Of a stretch of DNA of 64,000 nt, positions 51,011-60,107 are shown one piece after another. The DNA comes from JBBDIK01 sp964640385 (GTDB lineage: Bacteria > Actinomycetota > UBA4738 > JBBDHU01), in NCBI GenBank assembly GCA_964640385.1, contig CAZXFL010000006.1:47277-111276 (forward strand), in the 5' to 3' direction. The number at the start of each line of letters is the position of its first letter. Positions within the stretch are counted from its first letter, which is position 1. A model generated the notes under the pieces. That model searched no databases and was not told the DNA's origin. It saw only the letters and a list, made by a program, of their open reading frames with translations. The position numbers and the translations under genes are program-made.

Positions 51011-53029
51011 ATGGGCGAGGGTCCGAACCAGAAGATGGATGCTCCGAAGGTCTCGAGGCGAGCAGCCTTGGGCATGCTCGGGGCGGGCGCGGTCGGCGGT
51101 GTCGTCGCATCGCGTCTCGCCTTCTCGTCCTCAAGCGGGGGTGCCGCGAACGACATCGCCAAGGCGCGCGGCTTCTCCGGGGAACAGGTCGACGGAGCGC
51201 TGCAGAGCTTCGTCCCGCCCGGCGAGTATGACGACTACTTTATGTTCTCGTCCGGCGGCCACTCCGGTCAGATGATGGTCTACGGAGTCCCCTCGATGCG
51301 TCTGCTGAAGGAGATCCCGGTGTTCACGCCGGACGCATGGCAGGGGTACGGCTACGGGACGGACCAAGGGAACCTCGTGCTCGGGCGTGGGTCGGATGCC
51401 CTCAAGTCGAACCCGCTGCACTGGGGCGACACCCACCACCCGGCCCTGTCCGAGACCGAAGGCGACTACGATGGTCGCTGGCTCTACATCAACGACCGCG
51501 CCAACGGTCGCATCGCGATGATCGACCTGCGCGACTTCAAGACGAAGCAGATCTGGGACGTTCCGAACATCCAGACCTCGCACGGGGGGTGCTTCGTCAC
51601 TCCCAACAGCGAGTACGTGCACATCTCGTCGATGTCGCCGTGCCCCTGGACCAAGGACGGCTATGCGCCGCTCTCGCGGTACAAGACCGACTACCGCGGG
51701 GCCTCGACCTGGGTGAAGCTCGACCCGAACACCGGCCGGTTCGACCTGGACAGCACGTTCCAGATCGAGCTGCCGCCTTACACCCAGGACCTCGCCGATG
51801 CCGGCAAGCTGTCGAGCTTCGGGTACGGGTTCATCAACTCCTACAACACGGAGATGGCGACCGGTGGCGTCCTGCAGGGCAAGCCGCCGCTGGAGACCAG
51901 CGCCACCAAGAACGACTACGACTTCATGCACATCATCGACTGGCAGCGTGCCGAGAAGGTCGCGAAGTCGGGCTCCATCAAGGAGCTGAACGGGGTGAAG
52001 GTCATCCCGCTCGCAGTCGCGAACCGCGAGGGTCTGCTGCACTTCGCACCCGAACCGCGGAACCCACACGGGGTCGATGTGAACCCGACCGGCGACTACA
52101 TCTGCGTCAGCGGCAAGCTCGACCCGAACGGCTCTGTCTACTCGACCGAGAAGATCAAGGCTGCGATCGAGGGCCAGGACTACGACGGCGAGGACGAGTT
52201 CGGCGTGCCGATCCTGAAGCTCGACTCGGTCCTCGAGGCGCAGGTCGAGCTGGGCGCCGGCCCGCTCCACACTCAGTTCGACAACGAGGGGAACGCCTAC
52301 ACATCCCTGTTCGTCGAGAGCGCGATCGCCAAATGGACGTTGGGTCCGAAGGCCGGGGTGCCGGCGGGCAAGGAGTTCCAGCTGGTCGAGAAGGTGCCGG
52401 TGCAGTACAACATCGGCCACCTCGTCACGGCCGAGGGCGACACGGTCAACCCCGACGGGAAGTGGATGGTCGCACTGAACAAGTGGTCGATCGACCGGTT
52501 CCCGCCGGTCGGGACACTCAAGCCGCAGAACTTCCAGTTGATCGATCTCGATCAGAGCCCGCTGAAGGTGCTCGCAGACGCGCCGATCGGCAACGGCGAG
52601 CCCCACTACTCCCAGATGATCAAGTCGGACAAGATCAAGTCCCTCGAGATCTACGAGCCCGGTACCGATCCGATGAACTTCAAGAAGTCGCCGAACGCGA
52701 CGGTCGCCGGCGACGAGCGCGTGGAGCGCGATGGGACCGATCTGCACGTCTGGGCGACGGCGATGCGGAGCCACTTCACGCCGGACGTCATCGAGGCGAA
52801 GCTGGGCGACGTCTTGCACCTGCACCTGACGAACATCGAGCAGACACCGGACGCCACACACGGCTTCGCGATCCCGCAGTACGACGTCATGGCGAGCGTC
52901 GACCCCGGTGAAGTCGTCACCATCGACCTGCCGCTGAACCGGGCCGGCACGTTCGCCATGTACTGCACCGAGTTCTGTTCTGCCCTGCACCTGGAGATGC
53001 AGGGCTGGTTGCAGGTGGAACCCGAGTAG
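51011..53029 (+). CDS. nosZ: Nitrous-oxide reductase NosZ (Tat-exported)
   Basis: A 672-residue N2O reductase, the last step of denitrification (N2O to N2). The twin-arginine signal is VSRRAALGMLGAGAVGG (R16-R17). The beta-propeller holds the CuZ histidines, seen in GDTHHPALSETEGDYDGR, TSHGGCFV, NPHGVDVNP, PLHTQFD, IGHLVTAEGD and GEPHYSQM. The C-terminal cupredoxin has the CuA set YCTEFCSALHLEMQGW (C652, C656, H660, M663). GGAGG precedes the ATG. All copper ligands are visible, so it should be functional. Confidence 0.96.
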   Translation: MGEGPNQKMDAPKVSRRAALGMLGAGAVGGVVASRLAFSSSSGGAANDIAKARGFSGEQVDGALQSFVPPGEYDDYFMFSSGGHSGQMMVYGVPSMRLLKEIPVFTPDAWQGYGYGTDQGNLVLGRGSDALKSNPLHWGDTHHPALSETEGDYDGRWLYINDRANGRIAMIDLRDFKTKQIWDVPNIQTSHGGCFVTPNSEYVHISSMSPCPWTKDGYAPLSRYKTDYRGASTWVKLDPNTGRFDLDSTFQIELPPYTQDLADAGKLSSFGYGFINSYNTEMATGGVLQGKPPLETSATKNDYDFMHIIDWQRAEKVAKSGSIKELNGVKVIPLAVANREGLLHFAPEPRNPHGVDVNPTGDYICVSGKLDPNGSVYSTEKIKAAIEGQDYDGEDEFGVPILKLDSVLEAQVELGAGPLHTQFDNEGNAYTSLFVESAIAKWTLGPKAGVPAGKEFQLVEKVPVQYNIGHLVTAEGDTVNPDGKWMVALNKWSIDRFPPVGTLKPQNFQLIDLDQSPLKVLADAPIGNGEPHYSQMIKSDKIKSLEIYEPGTDPMNFKKSPNATVAGDERVERDGTDLHVWATAMRSHFTPDVIEAKLGDVLHLHLTNIEQTPDATHGFAIPQYDVMASVDPGEVVTIDLPLNRAGTFAMYCTEFCSALHLEMQGWLQVEPE

Positions 53030-53077
53030 CTACACCGGTTCCGGAGAGAGGCTCCGGAGGAGAGGGGAAGAGTGCAC

Positions 53078-53545
53078 ATGGAGATCCGCCGACTGGCACC
53101 GTTGGCCCTCGGGGCGATCCTCGCCCTTGCGTTGGTGGCCTGCAGCAGCAGCGGGGGTGGTGGCTCGACCGGCGCGCCCATCCCACCGTCGCCGATCACC
53201 GAGGCCCCGGCGTCCGAGGCGCCGACCGAGGACGAGGCCGGTGCGCTGATCGTGACGGCGCCCGTGAACGGCATCCAGCTCGGCTTCGAGCCGTCGGTCC
53301 TTGACGTGCCGGCCGATGAGGACTTCGCGATCACGTTCGACAACGACGACCCGGGGATCCCGCACAACATCCAGGTCTTCGAGGGGACCGAGACGACGGG
53401 GAAGCCGATCTGGGCCCCGAAGGACAACGCCGTCATCAACGGCGGCGAGTCGGTGGAGTACGACATCTCGGGACTCGCAGCCGGCACGTACGCCTTCAAC
53501 TGCTACGTGCACCCGACGATGGTGGGCACGCTCACCGTCGCCTAG
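53078..53545 (+). CDS. Cupredoxin lipoprotein (plastocyanin-like)
   Basis: A 155-residue lipoprotein with the lipobox LVAC and a Ser/Gly/Pro linker, then a cupredoxin domain. Type 1 copper ligands are His in DPGIPHNIQVF and Cys-His-Met in NCYVHPTM. Located between nosZ and the membrane protein, it is the likely electron donor to NosZ or a copper carrier. ATG at 53078 is chosen; a GTG at 53072 adds two residues. Confidence 0.87.
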   Translation: MEIRRLAPLALGAILALALVACSSSGGGGSTGAPIPPSPITEAPASEAPTEDEAGALIVTAPVNGIQLGFEPSVLDVPADEDFAITFDNDDPGIPHNIQVFEGTETTGKPIWAPKDNAVINGGESVEYDISGLAAGTYAFNCYVHPTMVGTLTVA

Positions 53546-53580
53546 TACCACCGCACCATCGGAGTGGAGAGGAGAGAGCG

Positions 53581-54261
53581 ATGGCAGCAGAGGCCGCAGA
53601 GACGGCGACGAGCGCTCCGAGGCTCGAAGTCGTACCGGATGGACCGGCGGACGAGGCCACTGCCGTTCCCGGAGCGTCCTGGTGGCCACGGCTCCTCAGC
53701 GGAGCCGTGGCCATTGTCCTCATCGTCCTGGCGATCAACCTGCCCGTCTGGCAGGCGAACCTGAGCGCTCCGCAGTACCCGGACGGTCTGACTCTCAAGG
53801 CCTGGGGGAACGGGAAGGTCATCGGCGACATCGCCGAGATCAACGAGCTGAACCACTACGTTGGGATGAAGGCGTTCTCAACGGCGGACGTGCCTGAGAC
53901 CAAGCTGTGGCTCCCGGCCATGATCCTCGCGATCGTGGGGGCGATCCTGGCAGCGTTCATCCGACGGCCCCGCTGGCTCCACGGGTTCCTCCTCGCCGCG
54001 ATGTGGCTCGTCCCGATCGGCGCGCTCGCGGACGTCCAGCTCCGGCTGTGGCAATACGGGCACAGCGTGCAGCCCGACGCGGCGATCCGCATAGACCCGT
54101 TCACTCCGCTCGTTATCGGACCCACGAAAGTCCTGAACTTCACCACCTGGTCGTACCCGGGCCTGGGTACGGGACTGCTGTTCCTGGCGGCAGCTGTCCT
54201 GACCTTCGGCCCGGGACTCCTCGAACGGCTCCGGCCGACCGGCGACCGAGATGGCCGATGA
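53581..54261 (+). CDS. nos-cluster multi-pass membrane protein
   Basis: A 226-residue protein with a first membrane helix (LLSGAVAIVLIVLAINLPV), an outside loop containing INELNHYVGMKAF, and three further helices (LWLPAMILAIVGAILAAF, GFLLAAMWLVPIGAL, LGTGLLFLAAAVLTFG). The INxLNHYIGM-type loop recurs in membrane proteins of non-proteobacterial nos clusters. Its histidine/methionine could bind copper or haem. I do not assign NosB or NosL. It overlaps nosD by ATGA. Confidence 0.7.
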   Translation: MAAEAAETATSAPRLEVVPDGPADEATAVPGASWWPRLLSGAVAIVLIVLAINLPVWQANLSAPQYPDGLTLKAWGNGKVIGDIAEINELNHYVGMKAFSTADVPETKLWLPAMILAIVGAILAAFIRRPRWLHGFLLAAMWLVPIGALADVQLRLWQYGHSVQPDAAIRIDPFTPLVIGPTKVLNFTTWSYPGLGTGLLFLAAAVLTFGPGLLERLRPTGDRDGR

Positions 54262-55766
54262 GTCGTTCGAGTTCGCTGATCGCGCTCCTGATGGCCCTAT
54301 CCGTCGCTCTCGCGGCGGACCCCTCCCGGGCCTCGGACGAGCACGAGCAGCATGCGCCGGACCCGTCGCCCGCACCTCTCTCCCGGGCGGCGGGATCCGG
54401 CCCTCTCCAGGCGATGATCGATAGTGCACGGCCCGGGGACGTGGTGCAAATCCCTGCCGGCACCTACCACGGGACGGCCGTAGTCACGACCCCCGGGATC
54501 ATGCTCCATGGCATGGGTGCGGTGCTTGATGGCGACGGGGCGGGCACCGTCCTCACGATCGCGGCGGACGACGTGACCGTGCACGGCCTCGGCATCCGGG
54601 ATACCGGCGCCGGTCCTGTGGGTTCTCCTTCGGCCATCTGGGTCGAGGGCGACCGCGCGAGGATCGAGGACACCGTCATCGAGGATGCGTATATCGGTAT
54701 CGCCATCCGGGGTGCGAGCGATGTCATCGTCGAGGACAACCGCGTGACCGGGTTCGAGGACGCGGCGATCATCGATACCGGCCACGCCACCGGCGAGACG
54801 GCAACGACGGATACGCACGCGATGTCCGGTTCGACCCGCAGCGACGGGATCTCGCTGTGGAACGCCCGCGGCGCGCAGATCATCGGCAACCGGATCGACG
54901 CCGTCCGTGACGGTATCTACCTCTCCTACGGCGACGGCATCACCCTGACCGAGAACCAGGTCACCGGAAGCCGGTACGCCGTTCACGACATGTATGCCCT
55001 GAACCTCGTCCTCGAAGGGAACCGCTTCGAACGCAACCTGGCCGGAGCCGTCCTGATGTATGGGGGCCCCGTGCGCTTGGAGGCGAACGCGCTCGTGGCC
55101 AACCGGTCTCCGTCGACGGGGTATGGCCTACTGATCAAGGACGCAGACCGGATCACGGCCGTCGGGAACACGATCGCCGGCAACCGGGTTGGGATCCACG
55201 TCGAGAACGCTGGCGCAACGATGGGCGGTACTGCGCTCCTGGAGGGCAACACCATCGCGTTGAACGAGATCGGGGTCGACCTCGCTCCCTCGACCAGCTC
55301 GACGATCTTCACGCGCAACAACTTCGTCGAGAACACCCTTCCGGTCTTGACCTCTGACGGTGAGCGGGTCAACGGCGTCACGTGGAGCAGGGACGGCGTC
55401 GGCAACTACTGGAGTGGCTACCGCGGGTACGACGCGGACGGTGACGGGATCGGGGATGTGTCGTTCACGGATGCGGGAGTGGTCGAGGGTATCGTCGCCC
55501 ACGATCCCGACCTTCAGGTCTTCGCGTCCGGCCCGGGCTTCCGCCTCCTGGGGAGCCTGGAGAACCGGTGGTCGCCTGAGGATCCCGCGATCTCGGATCC
55601 CGCCCCCCTGGTCGGACCTGTGGAACCCGTCGTCCACCAGGCAGCGCCTTCCGGATCGGATCCGGCGCTGTTCTCGGTCCTGGCCGCCGCAACCTTGCTT
55701 GCCGGCGCGGCCGCAGTCGCACGGGCCCGGCGTCCGCGCGCGATCGGTCGGCTGCGTCATGCCTGA
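54258..55766 (+). CDS. nosD: Nitrous-oxide reductase maturation protein NosD
   Basis: A 502-residue exported right-handed beta-helix protein. The signal peptide is ALLMALSVALAADPSRAS. Repeating VxxNxIxxN-type turns follow (IIGNRIDAVRDGIYLSYGD, LVLEGNRFERNLAGAVLMYG). The C-terminal NYWSGYRGYDADGDGIGD is typical of NosD. A C-terminal hydrophobic anchor and basic tail end it. NosD helps assemble CuZ with the NosFY ABC transporter encoded next. ATG overlaps the previous stop. Confidence 0.93.
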   Translation: MSRSSSLIALLMALSVALAADPSRASDEHEQHAPDPSPAPLSRAAGSGPLQAMIDSARPGDVVQIPAGTYHGTAVVTTPGIMLHGMGAVLDGDGAGTVLTIAADDVTVHGLGIRDTGAGPVGSPSAIWVEGDRARIEDTVIEDAYIGIAIRGASDVIVEDNRVTGFEDAAIIDTGHATGETATTDTHAMSGSTRSDGISLWNARGAQIIGNRIDAVRDGIYLSYGDGITLTENQVTGSRYAVHDMYALNLVLEGNRFERNLAGAVLMYGGPVRLEANALVANRSPSTGYGLLIKDADRITAVGNTIAGNRVGIHVENAGATMGGTALLEGNTIALNEIGVDLAPSTSSTIFTRNNFVENTLPVLTSDGERVNGVTWSRDGVGNYWSGYRGYDADGDGIGDVSFTDAGVVEGIVAHDPDLQVFASGPGFRLLGSLENRWSPEDPAISDPAPLVGPVEPVVHQAAPSGSDPALFSVLAAATLLAGAAAVARARRPRAIGRLRHA

Positions 55767-56457
55767 GGACGCCCCCATCCTGCAGGTCGAGGATCTCTCG
55801 AAGTCGTTCGGGTCATGGAGCCTCGACGACGTCAGCTTCGCGCTCCCACCGGGTCGCATCGCCTCCCTCGCCGGCGCGAACGGGAGCGGCAAGAGCACGG
55901 TCCTCCGCTGCATAGCGGGATTGACCCGATTCGAGGGGACCGTCCGGGTGTGCGGCGTGACCGTCGACGGGGGCGTCGAGGCGCGTCGGCAACTCGCCTA
56001 CGTGCCACAGACGGTTTCGCTTCCGGCCACCGCGACCATCGGGGAGGTGCTGGAGCTGTTCGCGCGGCTCCGAGGAACAGATCTGGACGGCCTGCCGGTA
56101 CCGGACGGGTTCCTGCGCCCGTGGAGCACGAGGATCGGAACGCTCTCCGGCGGTCACCGGCAGCGAGTCGCCTTGGCGGCAGCGTTCGTGGGCTCGCCGC
56201 GGCTCCTTCTACTGGACGAGCCCGTCGCGAACCTCGACGAGGAGGGACGCTCGGTCTTCTGGGAATTGCTCTCGCATCTGCGGGACCAGGGCGCCACGGC
56301 GCTCGTCGCCGCGCCGGCGCTTTCCAGCGGCGCCCCCGTCGCCATCGCGGATCACGCCATCCAACTGTCCGACGGGAGGCTCGTGTCGTCTGGACCGGTG
56401 TTGCGGGTTGTCGATGAACCCGCGAGCCAGGTGGACGAGGAAGAGACCGCGACATGA
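55759..56457 (+). CDS. nosF: NosF ABC transporter ATPase
   Basis: A 232-residue ABC ATPase with Walker A GANGSGKST, signature LSGGHRQRVALA and Walker B LLLLDEPVANLDE. It overlaps nosD by eight bases and nosY by four. With NosY and NosD it forms the NosDFY complex that supplies sulfur and copper for the CuZ site of NosZ. The signature has His where Gln or other residues are frequent, which is normal variation. Confidence 0.92.
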   Translation: MPEDAPILQVEDLSKSFGSWSLDDVSFALPPGRIASLAGANGSGKSTVLRCIAGLTRFEGTVRVCGVTVDGGVEARRQLAYVPQTVSLPATATIGEVLELFARLRGTDLDGLPVPDGFLRPWSTRIGTLSGGHRQRVALAAAFVGSPRLLLLDEPVANLDEEGRSVFWELLSHLRDQGATALVAAPALSSGAPVAIADHAIQLSDGRLVSSGPVLRVVDEPASQVDEEETAT

Positions 56458-57281
56458 GGGGAGCCGTGCCCGCGCTGGCGAGCTGGGAGTTCCGGGCAGC
56501 GGTCCGCAGCCGCTGGGTCCTCGGGACGGCGGTGGTGTTCGCGGGTCTCGCGATGGCCGTCACCTTGCTCGGTCTCCGCTCGGTTCGGGAACTCGGGCTC
56601 ACGGGTGCCGGGCCGACTTCGAACTCGCTCGTGAATCTCGGCGTGCTGCTGCCGTCGCTGATGGGACTGCTCCTCGGGGCCGGGCACCTGGCTTCTGCGC
56701 GGGAGCAGGGACTCCTCTCCATGATCGGTGCGCAGCCCATCTCGCGCCGGTCGATCGTGCTCGGGTCCTTCGCCGGATTGACCGGTTCCCTCTGGGCGAC
56801 CATCGCGGTCGGATTCGGCGCCGCGGCCCTGGTCATCTCGGGAGTGGCGACGAGCGGCGAGGTGATCCCCTTGCTGGCCCTCGTCGTGGCGACGCTGGGG
56901 CTGTCGGCGGTGTGCGTGGCGATCGGGGTCGCGCTGTCGGCCCTCGCCAGCGGGCGGACGCAGGCGCTTGCCTTGTCCGTGGTGGTGTGGATCGTCTTCG
57001 CCTTCGGCATGGATCTGGCGCTCGCGGCGATCGCTCCGGTCGTTCGGCTGGGGCCGGGTTGGCTGCTCGGCGCGATCATGCTCAACCCGCTGGAGGCGGT
57101 CCGGGTCCTGGCGCTCCTGGCGACCGGTCCGGAAGGGACCGCGCTGGGCCCGTTCGGCTCCTACCTCACCCAGTCGTTCGGAGCGGGCGGGGCAGCCGCG
57201 ATCCTGGCAGCCGCACTCGTGGGCTGGACGGTGGCTGCGCTGTTGCTCGCGCAGGTAGCCCTGCGGCGCAAGGACCTCTGA
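56454..57281 (+). CDS. nosY: NosY ABC transporter permease
   Basis: A 275-residue membrane protein with six helices in the ABC-2 pattern. The N-terminal ASWEFRAAVRSRWVLGTAV and LASAREQGLLSMIGAQPISRRSIVLG (in two stretches) match NosY. ATG overlaps the nosF stop by ATGA. It is the last gene of the nos operon and converges on the FrhB-like gene 18 bases away. Confidence 0.9.
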   Translation: MRGAVPALASWEFRAAVRSRWVLGTAVVFAGLAMAVTLLGLRSVRELGLTGAGPTSNSLVNLGVLLPSLMGLLLGAGHLASAREQGLLSMIGAQPISRRSIVLGSFAGLTGSLWATIAVGFGAAALVISGVATSGEVIPLLALVVATLGLSAVCVAIGVALSALASGRTQALALSVVVWIVFAFGMDLALAAIAPVVRLGPGWLLGAIMLNPLEAVRVLALLATGPEGTALGPFGSYLTQSFGAGGAAAILAAALVGWTVAALLLAQVALRRKDL

Positions 57282-57299
57282 CCACCGCCGGTGATTGAT

Positions 57300-58505
57300 C
57301 TAGCAGCTCACGTCGTAGTGATGGCTCCGGAACGGTGGCGCCGGCTGTGGTGCGCGGTCGGTGTCCGCGTAGTCCTCGAGATGCGATCCGTACCTGATCC
57401 ACAGCGGCGCGTCCGGGTCGTAGTCCCGGTTGAGGGCGGTGACGGCGAGGTTCCGGTTCCGGTCCCGCATCTTCCAGACCGGTCCGAGATCCTCGATCGG
57501 GTCGGACTCGAGGTGTTCCTCGACCATGTCCCATGCCTTCAACCCCGTTTCGGAGCGGACCAGGACTGTGCTGGCTCCCGGGTCGCTTCCGACGTTCCCT
57601 ACGGACAGGTCCGCGAGGTTCCCGGTGAAGTCGGCGCACTCGTCGCATCCCTTGAGGCTCGCCTCCCGGAAGGCCTTGATCGGCCCCAGGTCTCGGCGGC
57701 CCCCGTCCGCGTCGCGCGCGGAGAGTTTCCCGTCGCGGATGTCCAGGCGCTCGATGCGGCCGATGTCGTCTCCGCGCTCGACCAGGAGTTCCATCAGCTT
57801 GAAAGGGTCGAACGACCGGGTGCAGAAGAGCGCGATCGCCAGGACGACCTTCGGCGCGCTGTCGTCGCGGAGCGGCCAGGGGTAGCGTTGGAGGGCGCGT
57901 AGGACGTTGATCTGGCAAGGGGTTCCGACGTAGGCGATTCGCCGGATCCCGTCCGGGAGCGTGCGGTTGAGGAGCTCGAGTGGCTCGGACTGGTGGTACA
58001 CGCTGCCGGCGGCCCGTCCGATCTCTTCGGACGTCGTCGCGAGGACCGTCCTCGCCCGGAACGCGTCCTCGCGCTGCGACACGATGGCTGCATCGATCTC
58101 GCCTGCGACGAGCAGCTCCTGGAGCAGGGCGGTGACGACCCCGCCGTCTTGGCCCCGGTGCGAAGCGCGGGCGCGCGCAGAATACGCCGCGAACACGGGA
58201 GCGTCGGGTTCTCCGTCGCCCGCGTCGAGCGCCTGGAGTCGTTCGACCCGGAGCCCGGCCAGCGGGCAGAAGTCCCAGCACGCCGAGCATCCGGTGCACA
58301 TCTTGATCAGGGTAGGCTTCCCGTCCGACCCGACCGAGATCGAGCGCGACGGACACGCCGCGATGCAGCCGCCGCATCCGACGCACCGATCGGCATCGAT
58401 GACGGCAGACGCCGTCTTGTGGAACCAGATCTTGTCGTCGGGTTCGGGCACGCCGCTCTCGGTCGCGACCTCGCTACGCTTGTCCGCCGCCGGATCCGTC
58501 CGCAT
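57300..58505 (-). CDS. FrhB/FpoF-like flavo-iron-sulfur protein (putative F420-H2 oxidising subunit)
   Basis: A 401-residue protein. Two [4Fe-4S] ferredoxin clusters are near the N terminus (CVGCGGCIAACP, C41-C51, and CTGCSACWDFCP, C70-C80). The FrhB/FdhB family core follows: GGVVTALLQELLVAGEIDA, YVGTPCQINVLRAL, LFCTRSFDPFKLMELL and GCDECADFTGNLADLSVGNVG. Members bind FAD and oxidise reduced F420 (FrhB, FpoF, Fsr N-terminal half). It starts inside the end of the reductase gene (58474-58505 overlap), so the two are translationally coupled. Proposed role: feed electrons from F420H2 to the sirohaem protein. F420 use is inferred. Confidence 0.85.
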   Translation of the reverse strand: MRTDPAADKRSEVATESGVPEPDDKIWFHKTASAVIDADRCVGCGGCIAACPSRSISVGSDGKPTLIKMCTGCSACWDFCPLAGLRVERLQALDAGDGEPDAPVFAAYSARARASHRGQDGGVVTALLQELLVAGEIDAAIVSQREDAFRARTVLATTSEEIGRAAGSVYHQSEPLELLNRTLPDGIRRIAYVGTPCQINVLRALQRYPWPLRDDSAPKVVLAIALFCTRSFDPFKLMELLVERGDDIGRIERLDIRDGKLSARDADGGRRDLGPIKAFREASLKGCDECADFTGNLADLSVGNVGSDPGASTVLVRSETGLKAWDMVEEHLESDPIEDLGPVWKMRDRNRNLAVTALNRDYDPDAPLWIRYGSHLEDYADTDRAPQPAPPFRSHHYDVSC

Positions 58506-60084
58506 CGTTCCCCACCTCCCCCGGCCACCATCGAAGCGGTTCGGCGTCGATCGAGCCCCCACCGTCCTCGGCGACGGCCGTCAGCGCTCGACCGACCCCG
58601 TCGAAGGCCTCATCCAAGGGAACCTCGAGACGCGCCCACCGGCCAAGCCGGTCCGGTCCTCCGCCGACGGCCACGTCGACAGACGGGTGGTACGCGTCCT
58701 CGTCCTTGCCCATCGTGGCTCGGAATCCGATGTCCGCCGCCTGCACCTGCGCGCAGGAGGCCTTGCACCCGGACAGGTGAAGCCGGATCCCTTGGAGCTT
58801 CGGCCAGCTTGACTCGGGCACGCGCTGGCGCAGATCCTCGATCAGCTCCCGGCCCGTGCGCTTCATGTCGAGGAGCGCGAACTTGCAGAAGGGCGCACTC
58901 GTGCAGGCGACGACCCCGCGCTCGAAAGGGTCGGGGGCGGGGCGGAAGCGATCGCGGAGGAGCGGCTCGGCGAGCAGTGTGTCGACATCCCTCACGCCTG
59001 TCAGCACGAGGTTCTGTCGCTGGGTGACGCGGAGGCGACCGTCGCCGTAGAAGCGGGCAAGCGCCGCCACCTCTGCGAGTTCGCTCGCGGTCATCCGTCC
59101 GACCGGCACGCAGAGTCCGACCCAGGAGCGCCCGTCGCGCTGCGGGCGTACGCCAAGATGGTCCTCGGCTTGTCTGTTCGAGAGATCCGTTCCCCGTCCG
59201 GGCAGCTCGTACGGCAGCCGCGTTCGGATCCCCTCTGCGATCGCTGCGTCGCCAAGCTCGTGGACGAGCATGCGGAACCGGTTCACGGCCTTGTGCTCGA
59301 AGTCCCCCTCGTCGCGGTACAGCCTGAGGGTCGCTCGAACGACGTCCACGGCCTGGTCCGGTAAGACGAAGAACGGCAGCGGCGATGCCAGCCGGGGGTA
59401 GTCGGAGAGTCCGCCGCCCGCGCGGACGTGGAAGCCGTTGACGCCGGCCTCGTTCCGCGCCGGTGTGAACGACAGGTCGTGCAGCGACGCGAGGATGCAG
59501 TCCGTGGGGCAGGCGGTGACCGCGACCTTAAACTTCCTCGGCAGTCGGGCGGTGGTCTCCGGCTCCGTCTCGGTCAGATGCTGGATGGCCGCCACGACGT
59601 GCCGGACGTCGAAGAACTCGTCGCTGGAGACGCCGGCCACCGGGCACGACGTGACGTTGCGGAGCGAGTCTCCACATGCCTGCATCGAGCCGAGCTGCAC
59701 GGCGTCGTATCGTGCCCATGTCTCCGGGAGGTGCTCGAATCGGAGCCAGTGGAGCTGGATGTTCTGCCGGGTCGTGAGTTCGACGAAACGCTCAGGGCCG
59801 GTCTCGCCCTCGGGTAGGACGGAGAAGTCATCGGCGACCGCCGCGATCGTTTCGGCTTGGGCCGCGGTCAACATCCCGCCGGGGATCCTCGTGCGCAGCA
59901 TGAAGTGGGCCTCCTGCCGGTCGTCGTAGACGCCGACCAATCGCAGCCGCGCGACGCCGAGCTGCCGCATCGCCTCCTCGAGTTCCCCCCACCGCCGGCC
60001 GGCGCCACGCTCGATGCGCAGCCGGATGTCGCGCGGAAGCTCGTCCGGAGCGAAGATCGCTTCCGGTGCTGGTGATCGGTCCAC
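58474..60084 (-). CDS. Sirohaem sulfite/nitrite reductase (NirA/Sir type)
   Basis: A 536-residue single-chain duplicated sulfite/nitrite reductase. The sirohaem-coupled [4Fe-4S] ligands are C394 and C400 (CTSAPFC) and C440 and C444 (GCKASC). Substrate-site basic residues are in VELTTRQNIQLHWLR and LRVTQRQNLVL, the pattern of NirA/SirA proteins. KVAVTACPTDCILASLHD is the matching first-half segment. Reduces nitrite or sulfite by six electrons; sequence alone does not decide which. It needs an electron donor, and the next gene encodes a FrhB/FpoF-like protein. The GTG start at 60084 has AGGAG upstream. A strong hairpin lies 24-49 bases before the start. Confidence 0.93.
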   Translation of the reverse strand: MDRSPAPEAIFAPDELPRDIRLRIERGAGRRWGELEEAMRQLGVARLRLVGVYDDRQEAHFMLRTRIPGGMLTAAQAETIAAVADDFSVLPEGETGPERFVELTTRQNIQLHWLRFEHLPETWARYDAVQLGSMQACGDSLRNVTSCPVAGVSSDEFFDVRHVVAAIQHLTETEPETTARLPRKFKVAVTACPTDCILASLHDLSFTPARNEAGVNGFHVRAGGGLSDYPRLASPLPFFVLPDQAVDVVRATLRLYRDEGDFEHKAVNRFRMLVHELGDAAIAEGIRTRLPYELPGRGTDLSNRQAEDHLGVRPQRDGRSWVGLCVPVGRMTASELAEVAALARFYGDGRLRVTQRQNLVLTGVRDVDTLLAEPLLRDRFRPAPDPFERGVVACTSAPFCKFALLDMKRTGRELIEDLRQRVPESSWPKLQGIRLHLSGCKASCAQVQAADIGFRATMGKDEDAYHPSVDVAVGGGPDRLGRWARLEVPLDEAFDGVGRALTAVAEDGGGSIDAEPLRWWPGEVGNDADGSGGGQA

Positions 60085-60107
60085 GGTCTCTCCTGTCCGA
60101 GAACGAG

